Shown here piece by piece: positions 10,386 through 21,957 of a DNA stretch of 64,000 bases. The notes below the pieces were generated by a model, which was not told the DNA's origin, did not search any database, and saw only the letters and a program-made list of their open reading frames with translations. The position numbers were made by a program, and so were the translations under genes. The stretch's first letter is position 1. Each line of letters starts with the position of its first letter. The DNA comes from Rhineura floridana (Eukaryota > Chordata > Lepidosauria > Squamata > Rhineuridae), in assembly GCF_030035675.1 (NCBI RefSeq), contig NC_084489.1:50563898-50627897 (forward strand), in the 5' to 3' direction.

Positions 10386-10784
10386 ACACTTGCTCCTGAG
10401 GTTGTTCTAAAATCCTGTTTTGCATTAGTTAGAAAATGAGGAAGAAGTGAACACCACCAGAGTAAAATCACCAAGGTCACAAAGGCAGTTGTGGAGATGG
10501 GAAGATTTTCATTTAGACAGGATCCCCAAACTCTTTGCTTCAGCCCTATTTCAGAAATCCAGGTGAGACTCTTCACATAATAAGGGACCGACCAACCATC
10601 CATCCCTGAGGCCTATTCTGTCCTTCTGATCAGCATGTTTACAGGGACTGTTCCTCCAATCACTGTGCCTTTACTGCCTGAAATGCCAACATGTAATTCC
10701 TTAACAATGCCAGCATAACATTATACATTTGTGACCTACAGCAGCTCATTCTGTGGTTCACTGATAGATATCAACTCTTCCTGA

Positions 10785-11316
10785 GCACCAGTGAACAGAG
10801 AAGAGGGATCTTCCAGTGAGCTGCCGGGCCCAATGCAAGTTGTTAGCACTAGCATACAAAACCCTAAATGGCTTGGAACTCAAGTATCAAAAAGAGGGTA
10901 TCACCCATCTTGGACTCTACAATTGACGGGCAAGACCTTGTTGGTGCTGTCACTGGGGGCTGCCCAGTTGGTGCTGACCCTTGACAGGGCCTTTTCAGGG
11001 GTGGCTCCCCCTTTGTGGAATTCCCTCCCCAGTGAAGTGCACTTGTCTCCATCACTACTGACTTTCAGAAGGAAGTTCAAAACGTTCCTGTTTACTCAGA
11101 CATTTGAAGGCTGGACTGTTCATGTTAAACTGGCAATCACTAAATGGAAGAATGTTTTTAACTGTAACTGTGTTTTAGAATGTTTTAAAACTGTTTTTAG
11201 AATGCTTTTCTTTTTGTTGCTGTTAAATTGTTTTGTTATGTGTGCCTCCCTGATCTTTGGCAGGAAAGGCAGGATATAATTCATCATGATGATGATGATG
11301 ATGATTATGCCCTTGC
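10785..11316 (+). mobile_element. L2 LINE, 3' fragment
   Basis: The frame at about 10970-11115 encodes L-D-R-A-F-S-G-V-A-P-P-L-W-N-S-L-P and L-L-T-F-R-R-K-F-K-T-F-L-F, the conserved end of the L2 second protein. Upstream is a diverged piece resembling the VLVLTYKAL region. The 3' end is ATGATG repeats (11283-11308). The element is heavily 5' truncated and carries no reverse transcriptase motif. Confidence 0.75.
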
Positions 11317-11639
11317 TAGAAGGTGTCAAAATGTGAGGGTGAAGGAGTCATGATGGCTGCTAATTTCAGCACTGTGAAGACATGTTACTCTTGGGTGGGT
11401 ACCATCACTCTGCTTGGGCATAGATTGTCATCAGCAGGCTGCTCTAGGTATTGATATCAACTCAGCAGCCACATGCCTGTACCAAACTGAAGCTGCAACT
11501 CTGATGCCTACTGTCTCCAGCTTATGATGCCTTGCAGGAAGAATATCAGATTCTACCATTTAGTAGCATTCATTGGCACACTAGTGAAACACTGTGTTAA
11601 ATGACCTACAGCTTCAGTGTTATACAACATTAAAACATA

Positions 11640-11905
11640 GTTTAAAATAAATGATGGTTTAACGTGCACGTGTGCTTTGCCATTCCTCTGCACCTGACTG
11701 TGTCACACAAGGGAGGAAAGAAGCCTGAAACAAGCCAGAGTCTGGCTTACAACGTGCAAACCTGGACTCATGGTTTGTTTCCTGAATACAAACCATGAAT
11801 GGTAAGCCAAGGTTCTTCACTTGTTTCCTCCCCTGCAAAGAAGGAGCAAAGTGCTTGTGGATGTTAAACCACAATTTATTTTAAATTGTGGTTTAACATT
11901 GCATG
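11640..11905. mobile_element. Foldback element with perfect hairpin
   Basis: Left sequence AATGATGGTTTAACGTGCA and right sequence GGTTTAACATTGCATGTGAA are related terminal inverted repeats. Near the right end, 11861-11878 and 11882-11899 form a perfect 18-bp stem with a 3-base loop (ATGTTAAACCACAATTTA arm). There is no coding capacity; superfamily unknown. Confidence 0.6.
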
Positions 11906-12211
11906 TGAACAGGCCAGTATATTATAGCTAGTATGTGCCACACTGACCACTAACTTGCTGGAGTAGGAAATTTTAAGTCGTGCAGCAGGTGATGAAATCC
12001 TCTTTGGTGTTGTCCTATGGCACTAATTTACACATTTTATAGATGCTTTTTTGTTTGTTTTTGAAAGTACCAAAGTATCAGCAACCTTAGAATGTCAGGG
12101 TATCTTGATGTGGTCCATAAAAATGAAAAGGGGTAGAGGTAATTGTAACTTATATTCCCCCCCCCAATAACACAGCATAAACTAAACTCCTTTTCCCCCT
12201 TTCAATTTAAG

Positions 12212-12261
12212 ATTGATTTTGTTAGATGAGGACAGCCGCACCAAGGAATCAACCAGCTCAG
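12212..12261 (+). CDS. ICA1: ICA1 coding exon
   Basis: This 50-bp exon completes a glutamine codon from the previous exon and encodes L-I-L-L-D-E-D-S-R-T-K-E-S-T-S-S. It aligns with mammalian ICA1 LISLEEENQRKESSS. The acceptor is TTTAAG after a pyrimidine-rich tract and the donor is GTATTT at 12262. It ends with one base of the next codon (phase 1). It lies in the linker between the BAR-type domain and the C-terminal ICA69 domain; no catalytic role is known. The identification rests on continuity of frame with both neighbours as much as on the short sequence. Confidence 0.85.
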
Positions 12262-13622
12262 GTATTTTCTTATATTATGCCTTTCAAACACCCAGCGTGT
12301 TTAAAATTTCTCAGTCATCTTAATAGATGGTATGTTACTGTTTTGTTTCTGCAAGCTACTTTAGTGTGTGTACAGCGTTGTCTCACTGTGTTTTTATCCT
12401 ATCTCTGAAAATCTGAACCACACAAAATGAATTAAGAACAGAGTTCTAAAATTAGATATTGCACTAAAGGCACCTTGGAAAATAAATATATAGGCCTTCA
12501 TATCCTTCTGCCTGCTACCTCTATCCTGTTAAATCTTGCAATTAGAGAAATACGGCACTGTGCTATGGCTACTGCCAATTTGGTGGTGCCCTTCCCCCAG
12601 CCCCCATTTCCAGAAAAAAAGAGATGGGGACCAGTGCTAAAGTAGTTACATCACTCTGCTGCGATTCTCTAAATGCCCCAAACTTCTACTTCCCCTACTT
12701 CCCCTGTGTGCTCTTTGTGTGGTGGAGCTTGATTTGGTTCAGGTTTTAACTTGTTCCAGGTGAATGTCTAACAGCAAGGTTATTTAACATTGCCTAAGAC
12801 ATTTTAATTCAACTAGACTTATGGATAATTAACTGGAGGGGAATGTAGTCTATTTCTGATTGATAAATCTTATTACTTGGACAACAGCACCCAGCAGGTA
12901 AAAGATCTGCATTTTTGAAATCATTTCATAGTAAACCCATTCCTTAACTTGGAACAAATGTACCTCATTCTCCAAATCACACTGCTGCTGCTGCAGACTG
13001 AGGGGGGACCTTGACTTCATCAAATATACTTTCGAGACTAAAATGGGATATTATCTATAGGTAGCAAAATTAGGAACCCAGCCCTTATTGGCAATATGTT
13101 CTTAATTGTGCAACATTCCATCTTGTTCTTGTGATTAGTTTTGCTGGGAGGATAGCCAAATAAGGACAATTAGAATGCTGATATTTATCATTCATCACTT
13201 TCATAAATGATTAAACTTGATAACATATTTGGACATTGGGTAATATTCAGTGGTAGCCATGCTCAGAGTCTCAGAGTTGACCTGTTGAAATCCATGGTCT
13301 CAAGTTATTTAGCCCATTAAATTCAGTGGTTTTACACTGAGCATGACTACTGTTTAATATAACCCAAGGAATTAGAGAAAGGCCTTTTCAAAACTTCAGA
13401 TAGTTTCTATGCATGCTCAGTAGTAGTCTACAAAGTAACGAATAGATATATTTATGTGTATATTAATGTTTGCTGGAATTTTTTAAGACACCACTGGTGA
13501 ATAGTTCATCTGCAATGGTTTCAGGTTAAAAGTCAAACCCTAACAGCACCAGTAATCAGACTAGAAAAGTTTGATATATAAAGCTATTTACCTTCTGACT
13601 TAGAAAATATTTTTGTTAACAG
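12262..13622 (+). other. ICA1 intron
   Basis: The donor is GTATTT and the acceptor TTAACAG. About 13233-13370 resembles a diverged palindromic repeat (CATGCTCAGAGTC against TGAGCATGACTACTG). Otherwise I see no recognisable element. Confidence 0.6.
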
Positions 13623-13685
13623 CAGAAGATACTAAGGACATCCTGGGTAATTTTGGGGACAGCTTCCACTACAGAGAGAATTCAG
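13623..13685 (+). CDS. ICA1: ICA1 coding exon, skippable in frame
   Basis: The exon encodes A-E-D-T-K-D-I-L-G-N-F-G-D-S-F-H-Y-R-E-N-S, matching the TEDGKSILSALDKGS region of mammalian ICA1. The acceptor is AACAG at 13618-13622 and the donor GTATGT at 13686. At 63 bp with phase 1 at both ends, it can be left out without shifting the frame. A second AG at 13624-13625 would break the phase and is not preferred. A short palindromic repeat sits about 20 bp beyond the donor. Confidence 0.85.
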
Positions 13686-13875
13686 GTATGTTTTCTAGAA
13701 ATGCACTGTTTAATATAAAAGGTCTACTTAGAAGTAAATCACATTTTCCGTGGGACTTACTGGCAGGTAAGAGTGTATGGGATTGCACCTTAAAGAAAAC
13801 TGTACCATTCCAAGTATGAAGTGTACATAAGAACCTACAGATCAATGACTCTCCTTATACTTTGCTTTTTTTTAG
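13686..13875 (+). other. ICA1 intron (190 bp)
   Basis: This short intron has donor GTATGT and acceptor TTTTTTTTAG at 13866-13875. Its middle is occupied by a copy of the 90-bp palindromic repeat (13708-13793). Confidence 0.8.
13708..13793. repeat. ~90-bp palindromic MITE-like repeat, copy 2
   Basis: The halves GTCTACTTAGAAGTAAATC and GGGACTTACTGGCAGGTAAG, with GGGATTGCACC at the end, match the copies at 269 and 58688. It occupies nearly half of a 190-bp intron, close to both splice sites. Confidence 0.55.
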
Positions 13876-13917
13876 GAGCTATAGATGACTTACTAGACTT
13901 GAAACTTGAGGAAAATG
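13876..13917 (+). CDS. ICA1: ICA1 coding micro-exon (42 bp)
   Basis: The exon encodes G-A-I-D-D-L-L-D-L-K-L-E-E-N, a clear match to mammalian ICA1 GPIDELLDMKSEEG. The acceptor is TTTTTTAG and the donor GTATGT at 13918. Both ends are phase 1 and the length is a multiple of three, so it is skippable in frame. The D-D-L-L-D-L acidic-leucine pattern resembles clathrin-box-like and other short trafficking motifs; that reading is inference. Confidence 0.92.
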
Positions 13918-15195
13918 GTATGTAATCTTTTTGTCTGACTGTTTTATCAATTCTGCAAAGGGACACCAAACATAGTATAATTTAATCTTGAATAATATGA
14001 ATGCTAGCTATTTTTCAATATGATCATCCACTTTAGGCGCCTAAGAGTTGTAAAAGGAAATTCACCTCTGTGTGGGCTTTTAGTATTATATTGATGTAGA
14101 AAAGTATCCCCTCCTGTACTGATAGCGATAGTAATAGTGTGTTTGTCAGTTTCCTTGATGTCAAACCTTATTGTAGGCAACAGATATCTTCCACTTGGTT
14201 TTGAGCCAAGGCAGAATTTGCCAACTATGCTTTAGTAATCCATCACAACTATGTATTTTTGTGGGCAGGTGTGTGTTCCATTGCACACTCATCCTGGCAA
14301 CAGTTTTATGTATGGCACTAAGATTTCTTGTACCTATTGTTGCACCTTTTTTTTAAAGTATCTGAAGTTGGATTCCCACATTTGGTTTTGACATGCTAAA
14401 GTCATCACATTATTTCTTGTTCTGCATATTTCAGCACAACTCCCGCACATGAGGATGGCTAGCATTTACCATATATAAGGGAACCCACTAGCTCACAAGT
14501 TTTACCCAACCCCAGAAGCCATTACCCAGATGCATATTCATATAAAATAGCCACTGTATATAATGTATGGAGTAAAATTATCTTGTAGTGACACAACCAC
14601 ATTGGAAGTGACTGTGAACTAATCTTTCCTTGGCTTACTCCTGAAGTAATGCATGCATCCAGGGCAGTTTTCCATAACCTATGAGTAAATCTATATGGAG
14701 GAGGTAATAACAGACTGTGTTCTGAAGTATTTCTTTCTTCAATACTGTGATGGCAAAAGACAATTTATGAAGATAAGGGATAGATTTACTGTTGCAAAAA
14801 GGAGTGGCAAGGAAGTGGTAAACAAAGACAAAGAACAAAAGGAAAGGGAAGAGAGAATTAGCAGCAATGCAAATAGTTTATTGATAAGAACCATGTTGGC
14901 CATTCTTTATTAAGGACTATATTTGTAGTGAATACACAGCTGCCGTTATTGGAACACAGAGAAATAGCTTGCATGTATACATTGCTTCTTTATCATATAC
15001 AAGCAGTATATAGTGGCTGCATAGAATATGTTTGTTCTGTGCTCTGTTTCTGCAAGATTACTACTACTACTTGCTGTTGCGATAAATGTAATATATCGGA
15101 GCAGTGGGGTCAAAATAAGAGGTGTCTTACACACGGAGACAAGAGCTGCAGTGCTTTATGTTACATCTGCCATGAGTGTTTTGCAGCTTCTAGAC

Positions 15196-15732
15196 CAGGG
15201 ATAGGGAACCTTTTTGGCTACATGGGCCAGATCCTTATCAACATAGGCCTCATGGGTCAAATTTGACAGGTGGATGGGGCCTTCCCCTGTTAATCACAAG
15301 ACATTGCTATGACATCACATAATTGACAGGTGGCTTGCTCCACCCACTTGTCAAAATCTCTTGCTGGGTTCCCAAATACCCACTGCCTCCACTGATCCCC
15401 TTCTCCCCTCCCCAGTGGTGCTGTGGGTAGCAAAAGAAGAAAGCCTGCATTATAAAATGCATTAAAATGCATTCATTAAAATGTATCTGCTTTCTACAGC
15501 ACCAGCTGATGCGCGGATGGGAGCACTCCTTTTTCCAGCAGAGAAGCAATCAGGAATCCAAGCTCCTGAGTGTTCCTTTGAAGCACCACCCTTACCCACT
15601 CCACATTTTTATCATGTATGACATCGGCTGTAGTGCATAGTAGGCTTGGCTTCCTGAAAATGGCCGTGCAGGCCAAATGTGGAGGCCTGGTGGGCCACAT
15701 TTGTTCTGCAGGCTGGACATTCCCCAACCCTG
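15196..15732. mobile_element. hAT-like non-autonomous element, 537 bp
   Basis: The left end CAGGGATAGGGAACC and right end TTCCCCAACCCTG are inverted. It is flanked by an 8-bp duplication TTCTAGAC (15188-15195) and TTTTAGAC (15733-15740), 7 of 8 identical. The interior repeats GGGCCAGATCC/GGGCCACATTTG words near both ends and has no transposase frame. Confidence 0.8.
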
Positions 15733-16682
15733 TTTTAGACCAATAAGAGAGCTTTCTAATACAGTTGCTTTTAATTTGAGCCATATGGGTCAGCCATGAC
15801 TGGTTAAGTGAAACATCAGTGGTGTCACCCAGTTGTAACATGAGCTTCACCATGACTGAGGACTACTTACATCTCCTGTATTGTGATTTTCTGGCTAATG
15901 TTTTTGTTTTCTTTTGTTTTTTGAGAGAGTGAGAGATTGAGACAGGAGGGTGCTGCTAATCTTTGAAATACCTAATTTGTTCCAAATTTGGAACTGCCAT
16001 TTTGATACAGCTGGAAACTCATGCTGGATGATACAGGATGGTTGACTCCTTTTGTTGTTGGCCTTTCCTGCAGTTGAACTGCAGAGAGGATTGAAGATGT
16101 AAACTGATAGGCCTTGGATAATCTCTAACCTTCATATGGATATTTGATAAAAGAAAACAGCAGCTTAAAGTTTTATCTGAGTAGGTTTTATTCATAATGT
16201 GTAGGTGGGGTTTTTATCCCATAAGGTATTGACTCATAAGCATATTTAAAAGTCAGCTCTGTCCTCTTTCACGCCCTCAATAACTTCACTCTCCTTGGCT
16301 GTGCTCTTTGAAAGAAAGATCTTCTCTAAGAAAGAAGACAATCACTTTTAAGTAAAACTATTGGTGTGACTGTAGTGACCCTTGTACTTCAAAATATTCT
16401 TTCATCTATGCATTTCTAAGATGCCAAACTCATTAAAGGAAGCATTGAGTTGTGTTATGTGTGGAGAATATAAGTGCATGGTAGGCTATTTGGCCAATTG
16501 ATGCTTTGTTAGTGAACACTGTCTGTTGTGTGTGCTTCCACTAGTTTGAGGTGGGGTATTGAACTCCACAGTGATGCAGCAATGACAAGAAGCTTTACAA
16601 AAACACCTAGCATCATGCTTGTTGGGTCATTTCTGGAGCAAAGCTTCAAGCACTTTCAGGCTTGTTTGGAAACAGTGTATAC

Positions 16683-16819
16683 CAACCTTCCCCAGTCTGG
16701 TGCCCTTCAGATGTTTTGGACGGCAAGTCCCATCATTCCTCATCTACTGATTATGCTGGTTAGGGTTGATGGGAATTATAGTCCAAAACATCTAGTGGGC
16801 ACCAGGTTGGGGAAGGCTG
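16683..16819. mobile_element. hAT-type MITE
   Basis: The ends CAACCTTCCCCAGTCTGG and ACCAGGTTGGGGAAGGCTG are inverted, with a palindromic core around CAGATGTTTTGGAC/GTCCAAAACATCT. An 8-bp duplication GTGTATAC / TTGTATAC (7 of 8) flanks it. Confidence 0.8.
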
Positions 16820-17644
16820 TTGTATACCATTCCTGCCATCAAATATTTTGGGGGTTCTGATTTTCTACTCCTGCTGTCCCACCACACCTCTTATATATAC
16901 TCTTCTTGTCAAATGGCATATTCTGGAGGACACAAAAAGCAATGAAACTGGTTAAAGGGCAAGTTGGAGCCTCAGGCAGTTACACTGAAATTAGAAACAT
17001 GTACAGTTCCATAGCATTCGTTCTGAAAGAGATCATGCTACAGGGGAAATGGAAAGGTACACTGCTAGTTACACTAAATTCAGTTATTAATCAGGTCAGG
17101 GTTCACTCTTCAAATTTGCTATGTATAATTTTGCCAATAGATAGAATTTATTCTCTGAAACAACTCATATGTGACACAAACCCCTAGAGTATGAGGTTGG
17201 CCAGGGTGGCATTGCCAACTAATGTGAACCTGAAAACTGGCATGGATGGTAGATTTGCTTGAAGCCAAGGGTGCTCTGTTCCATAGTGTTGCTTTGGTTT
17301 TTCCATGCCAAACAGCAGCCCCCACACAAATAGTGCCCAAATAGATAGTGGCCCCAGGAGGTCAGATACAACTAGAACCTAAAACCTTATTACACTGTTG
17401 TTGTTTACTTGACTGTGCTAATTGTACATTTACTAGTTCATTTATGAATAAGGAGTTTATAAGGAATCGTTGTTCCTCACTCTACAAGGATTTTGTTCAG
17501 AGCTTCATAGTGTTTGGCTACCTTACTGCTTTTTGCAGCTTGAGTTTTTACCATTAGGTTTTACTGATGTTTGACTGCTAGATTCAACTGGAGACGTAGT
17601 TGTGGAACTAGCAGCAAAGGAATAAGTTATCATGTGTTCCAGCT

Positions 17645-17735
17645 AGTTTTATTTATTTATTTATTTAACAGATTTATATGTCACTTTTTCACTGTTAAAG
17701 TCCAAGGCACCTTGCAATCGTCTTTTTAAAAAATA
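17645..17735 (-). repeat. LINE 3'-tail repeat
   Basis: (ATTT)n is followed by TTATATGTCACTTTTTCAC and CCAAGGCACCTTGCAATC, a diverged reverse-complement LINE 3' end. Confidence 0.4.
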
Positions 17736-17889
17736 TGTTTTTGGCTTCAACAAGAATGGTCTTCCAGCTTTTCTACCCTACATTAAACCAATCAACTCTC
17801 TTGCCCTTTGATTGATTCCTGCTCTGCATTTTGTCCTCCAGTGATGCTTCAGCAGTGGTAGCAGGGCAAAGAAGCAAGCCCTTCCTAAA

Positions 17890-18222
17890 GTATGCGTGCA
17901 CCTTGGTACACCAGTGAGCTAAGGGCAATGAAAGGCTGGACAATGGCTAGAACGCAAATGGTGAAAGATGTGCTGTGAGGCTGATCAGGCACAAGTAAAA
18001 CATCATAACCATGTCTACTGTGCGGCGGTGAGGGTGGCGAAGAAGGCCCACAAGATTTTTTTAAAATATTTTTTTAAAAAAATGTTTTTAAAGATGTTTT
18101 AATACATTTTAAAGTCTGTTTTTATGATGTTTTAAAGTGTTTTTAGTGCTTTTGTTGGCCTCCGTGGGCTCCTGCTAGGAGGAAGGACAGGATATAAATC
18201 AAATAATAAATAAATAAATCAG
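17890..18222 (+). mobile_element. L2 LINE, internally deleted copy
   Basis: The start encodes A-P-W-Y-T-S-E-L-R-A-M-K-like sequence (before the reverse transcriptase in L2) and, near 18026-18055, A-V-R-V-A-K-K-A-H-K. It then jumps to the 3' UTR, ending TTGTTGGCCTCCGTGGGCTC, GGACAGGATATAAATC and AAATAAATAAATAAAT. The whole reverse transcriptase is missing. Confidence 0.6.
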
Positions 18223-18309
18223 CCAGCCAGCCAGCTGAGACTGTAGTCAAAAACTTCTGGAGGACATTCGCCAGATGATCTAACTGGTTTGTACAGGGAG
18301 AGGCAATTA

Positions 18310-18440
18310 TTGTTATATTTACTGCCCATCATTAATCGTAAGGTCCTAGGGTGGATTGCATCTTTTAAAAAGATAATACATTCCAATAAAACAAATTAAA
18401 AACTAAAATATTAATCCAAGACAGAACAGATAGGAATGTC
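18310..18440 (-). repeat. LINE 3'-tail repeat, diverged
   Basis: Sequence around TTTACTGCCCATCATTAATC and GGTCCTAGGGTGGATTGCAT followed by A-rich text resembles a reverse-complement LINE 3' end. The assignment is weak. Confidence 0.3.
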
Positions 18441-18639
18441 TGGGTGATGTGGTTAAGGCTTCTTCTGTCAGAATGTTCTTTATGCAGACATGTCCCTAGA
18501 GAAGGGGAAGAAACATTGTGGCTAAACAGATTCTTAAGGTAGAATCACACGTTCATTTTCCTAAAGGGGCTATTTAAAAACTTTCCATATGGGAAGACTA
18601 TTTTGAGAGCTTTCCCATATTTCGAAGAGGATGGAAGAG

Positions 18640-20460
18640 CAAGGTAGCAGAAAGTTCTGAAGCAGCCGCCACTCAAGAAATGGTAATGGATTCCACTCAC
18701 GTTTCAGTTGGTGCAGCTCGAGGAAGTGGACAAGGTGCTTGGAATGGTTCGGGCGACCACGTCTGTTCTGGATCCTTGCCCATCTTGGCTAGTGAAAGCT
18801 GGCAGGGCTGGAACCACCGGTTGGGCCAAGGAGGTGGTTAATGCCTCCTTGAGGGAGGGAGTGGTCCCTGGTAGCCTCAAGGAGGCAGTTGTGAGACCTC
18901 TTTTAAAGAAACCCTCCTTGGACCCAGATAATTTAAACAACTATAGACGGGTGGCGAATGTCCCTTTTTTGGGCAAGGTTTTGGAGCGGGTGGTTGCCAG
19001 CCAACTCCAGGTGCTCTTGGATGAAACCGATTATCTAGATCCGTTTCAATCCGGTTTTAGGCCCGGTTTCGGCACTGAAACAGCCTTGGTCGCCCTGTAT
19101 GATGACCTTTGTCGGGAGAGGGACAGGGGGAGTGTGACTTTGTTGATTCTCCTTGATCTCTCAGCGGCGTTTGATACCATCGACCATGGTATCCTTCTGG
19201 GGAGACTCGCGGAGTTGGGAGTTGGGGGTACTGCTTGGCAGTGGTTCCGCTCCTACTTTGCGGATTGTCGCCAGAAGGTGGTGCTTGGGGAACATTACTC
19301 GACACCCTGGACTCTCCATTGTGGAGTCCCTCAGGGGTCGGTTTTGTCCCCCATGCTTTTTAACATCTACATGAAGCCTCTGGGTGCAGTCATCAGGAGT
19401 TTTGGAGTGCGTTGCCATCAGTATGCTGATGACACGCAGCTCTATTTCTCCTTTTCATCTTCTTCAGGTGAGTCTGTTGATGTGCTGAACCGTTGCCTGA
19501 CCGCGATAATGGACTGGATGAGAGCTAATAAACTGAGACTCAATCCAGACAAGACCGAGACATTGTTGGTGAATGCCTTCCCTGCTCAGATGGTGGATGT
19601 TAACCCTGTTCTGGATGGGGTTACACTCCCCCTGAAGGAACAGGTACGTAGTTTGGGGGTTCTTCTCGACTCTTCCCTGTCTCTCGAGGCCCAAGTGGCC
19701 TCGGTGGCACGGAATGCGTTTTACCATCTTCGTCTGGTAGCCCAACTACGCCCCTATCTGGACAGGGACGACCTCGCCTCCGTTGTTCACACTCTGGTAA
19801 CTTCAAGATTGGATTACTGTAATGCGCTCTACGTAGGGCTGCCCTTGAAGACAATTCGGAAGCTTCAGCTGGTGCAGAACGCAGCTGCCAGACTACTGAC
19901 GAGGACCAGTCGGTCTTCGCATATAACACCTGTCTTGGCGCGTCTGCACTGGCTTCCTATTTGCTTCCGGGCGAGATTCAAGGTGCTGGTTCTTACCTAT
20001 AAAGCCTTACACGGCGTGGGACCTCAATACCTTGTGGAACGCCTCTCTCGATACGAACCTACCCGTTCACTTCGTTCAGAATCTAAGGCCCTCCTCCGGG
20101 TACCAACCCATCGGGAAGCCCAGAGGGTGGTTACTAGATCTAGGGCCTTTTCTGTGGTGGCCCCTGAGTTGTGGAACAGCCTCCCCAAAGAGGTACACCT
20201 GGCGCCTACACTTCTATCTTTTCGGCGCCAGGTAAAGACCTTTTTATGCTCCCAGGCATTTTAATTTTCTTAACCATTTTAATCTTTTAATCCGTATTTT
20301 TTAATTTTTGTCGTATTGTGTTTTTGTAGTGTTTTTTGTTGTTTGTTTATATATGTTTTTATGATTTTTATTATGATATATTGTATTTTATCTTGTTTGT
20401 TCACCGCCCTGAGAGCTATTCTGCTAAGGGCGGTATATAAATTGAAATAAATAAATAAAT
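18640..20460 (+). mobile_element. L2-group LINE, 5' truncated, RT open
   Basis: A single open frame of 518 codons (18708-20264) covers the reverse transcriptase and C-terminal region of an L2-type protein. In order: the L-K-K-P-S-L-D-P-D fingers region, L-L-D-L-S-A-A-F-D-T-I-D-H (first catalytic Asp), G-V-P-Q-G-S-V-L-S-P, the Y-A-D-D box at 19422-19433, the L-N-P-D-K-T-E block, and the terminal S-V-V-A-P-E-L-W-N-S-L-P. The 3' UTR ends GGGCGGTATATAAATTG with AAATAAAT units at about 20443-20460. The endonuclease half is missing by 5' truncation. The absence of stops over 1.5 kb suggests a young insertion. It sits in sense orientation in an ICA1 intron. Confidence 0.9.
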
Positions 20461-20569
20461 TGGCTGCTGCTTAGGGAGGAGGGAGGGAGTTGAAAAGTAA
20501 AATGATAGTTTAGCAGTAGGTTTTGGTAGGTCATCTGGTGCCTCTAATAATGTTGTCTCATTAAGCACT

Positions 20570-20885
20570 TCTAAGACCGTAAGAGGAGCTCTGCTGGATC
20601 AACCCAAAAGCCAATCTTATTGAACATTCCTTTTCCCAAAGTGGCCAGCCACATGGTTATGAATGCAGTACCTCCTTCCAGTTTTTGTACACCAGTGACT
20701 GGAATTAAGAGCTGTGCTGCATATAGTTGTCATGACAAGTAGCCACTGATAGCTTTATCTTTCATAAATTTGTCTAATCCCTTTTTAATGTGGTCAGAGT
20801 GGGTGGCCATCGCCCCATCTTGTTTCTGTAGTTTAACTGTGTGCTGTGTGTACTTTCTCTTGTCTGTCCTTCCAGAACTTATAGT
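20570..20885 (-). mobile_element. CR1 LINE fragment
   Basis: The plus strand reads AGAGGAGCTCTGCTGGATCA, GTGGCCAGCCACATG, AGCCACTGATAGCTTTATC, AAATTTGTCTAATCCC and TAGTTTAACTGTGTGCTGTG, the familiar reverse-complement CR1 3' sequence. It is diverged and truncated, and it lies just past the L2 insertion. Confidence 0.75.
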
Positions 20886-21724
20886 ATACTTTGCGATATT
20901 TGGGACAGTCCTGACTGTTATTATTGTCTAAGTGCTGAAGCGTAAATATTTATAACTCCATTTGCATAACAGTGGTTGGCCGGGCACTGTGTATTGCCCA
21001 TGACCATCCATTCCTGTCCCTTCAGGCCACGGGCACACAATTAATTTGCAAATAATTGCTATATCTCCTTACCTTCCACACTGATCAAACAGCCAAATCC
21101 TACTCCCTTCTTATTTGCTTGTCATCTGCAAGAGAGGGCATTCTGTGCTTCTCCATTATGTATTTCTGTCATTTTTCATCTTGTAGATACATGAGCCAGC
21201 AGCTCAGTATAAGATCAGTCCCATCCAGAAAAACTCCTAGTTTGAAGGCTTTGCTCAATAGGAATAGTGTAACCATAAAGTAAGCTGTTGCTTTTTTAAA
21301 TAATCCATCACAAGCCTTAAATGATATCTCTGTTGTAGCAAAGATAAAGACTGCTGTAAGAAGAACAATTTTCATGGTCTCTCAGATCTTTGGCGAAAGT
21401 GGTTCTTTTGTTGAAGTATCTGGGTTCTATCTGAAAAAAGGGGGGGAATTGTCTCCCACTGAAGGCGTCTGCATTTTAATAATTGTCAAAGCATGAAATG
21501 TGTGAACTATGTTATCTAGAGAGGCTAATTTGAGAGGTGAGAAATTTTAAATGTCTAGACAGAATTCCAAAATGAATTCCAAAATGTGAGGTATGGGAGG
21601 TGTAACTGGAAGGCTATCTAGCTCAAATGTTCCCCTTAAATGGAAATCGTTATACCTCTGCATCAGTTCTAGAGCTTACACCAGGTAAGACTATTTGTCT
21701 GCTAACCCATTACTCTTTACTCTG

Positions 21725-21845
21725 GCTGGCAGCAGCTGTGTAAGGTTTCAAGCAGAGATCTGTCTTGATCCTTTTAACTGGAACTGCCAGGGATTGAACC
21801 TGGGACCTTCTGCACATGCAGAACATGTATTCTACCACTGAGATA
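21725..21845 (-). repeat. tRNA-Ala-like SINE, partial
   Basis: On the minus strand the head reads ACTATATCTCAGTGGTAGAA, then a TGCA anticodon-loop region, then AGGTCCCAGGTTCAATCCC (B box). It is a decayed copy of the SINE at 22525. It lies about 110 bp upstream of an ICA1 acceptor. Confidence 0.65.
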
Positions 21846-21957
21846 TAGTTTCTTCCCTACTGGTAGATCTGGATGGGCATTCCTTAAGTATCCACCTCTG
21901 TTCTTACTTGTTTATCTGATTCCTTTCTCCTCATGTTGGTACTCCCTCTTCCCCCAG

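Larger units (their letters stand above)
7138..12211 (+). other. ICA1 intron, repeat-bearing
   Basis: The donor is GTAAGT and the acceptor is TTTAAG at 12206-12211. It holds a LINE-like repeat (7145-8010) interrupted by a Sauria SINE, MITE copies at 9354 and 10261, an L2 3' fragment at 10785-11316 and a foldback element at 11640-11905. In 8011-9353, 9491-10260, 10386-10784 and 11906-12211 I see nothing I can support. Confidence 0.7.
13918..21957 (+). other. ICA1 intron (8 kb), repeat-rich
   Basis: Listed elements are the hAT-like unit at 15196, the MITE at 16683, LINE tails at 17645 and 18310, L2 copies at 17890 and 18640, CR1 at 20570 and a SINE at 21725. In 13918-15187, 15741-16674, 16828-17644 and 20886-21724 I see nothing I can support. 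Confidence 0.7.

Noticed and set aside
12590-12680. Possible ICA1 extra exon near a pyrimidine-rich stretch
   Set aside because: No acceptor/donor pair keeps the phase between the flanking exons, which already join exactly.
14928-15266. 112-codon plus-strand frame rich in Cys
   Set aside because: Its end lies inside the hAT-like element at 15196 and the rest is AT-rich intron; no homology recognised.
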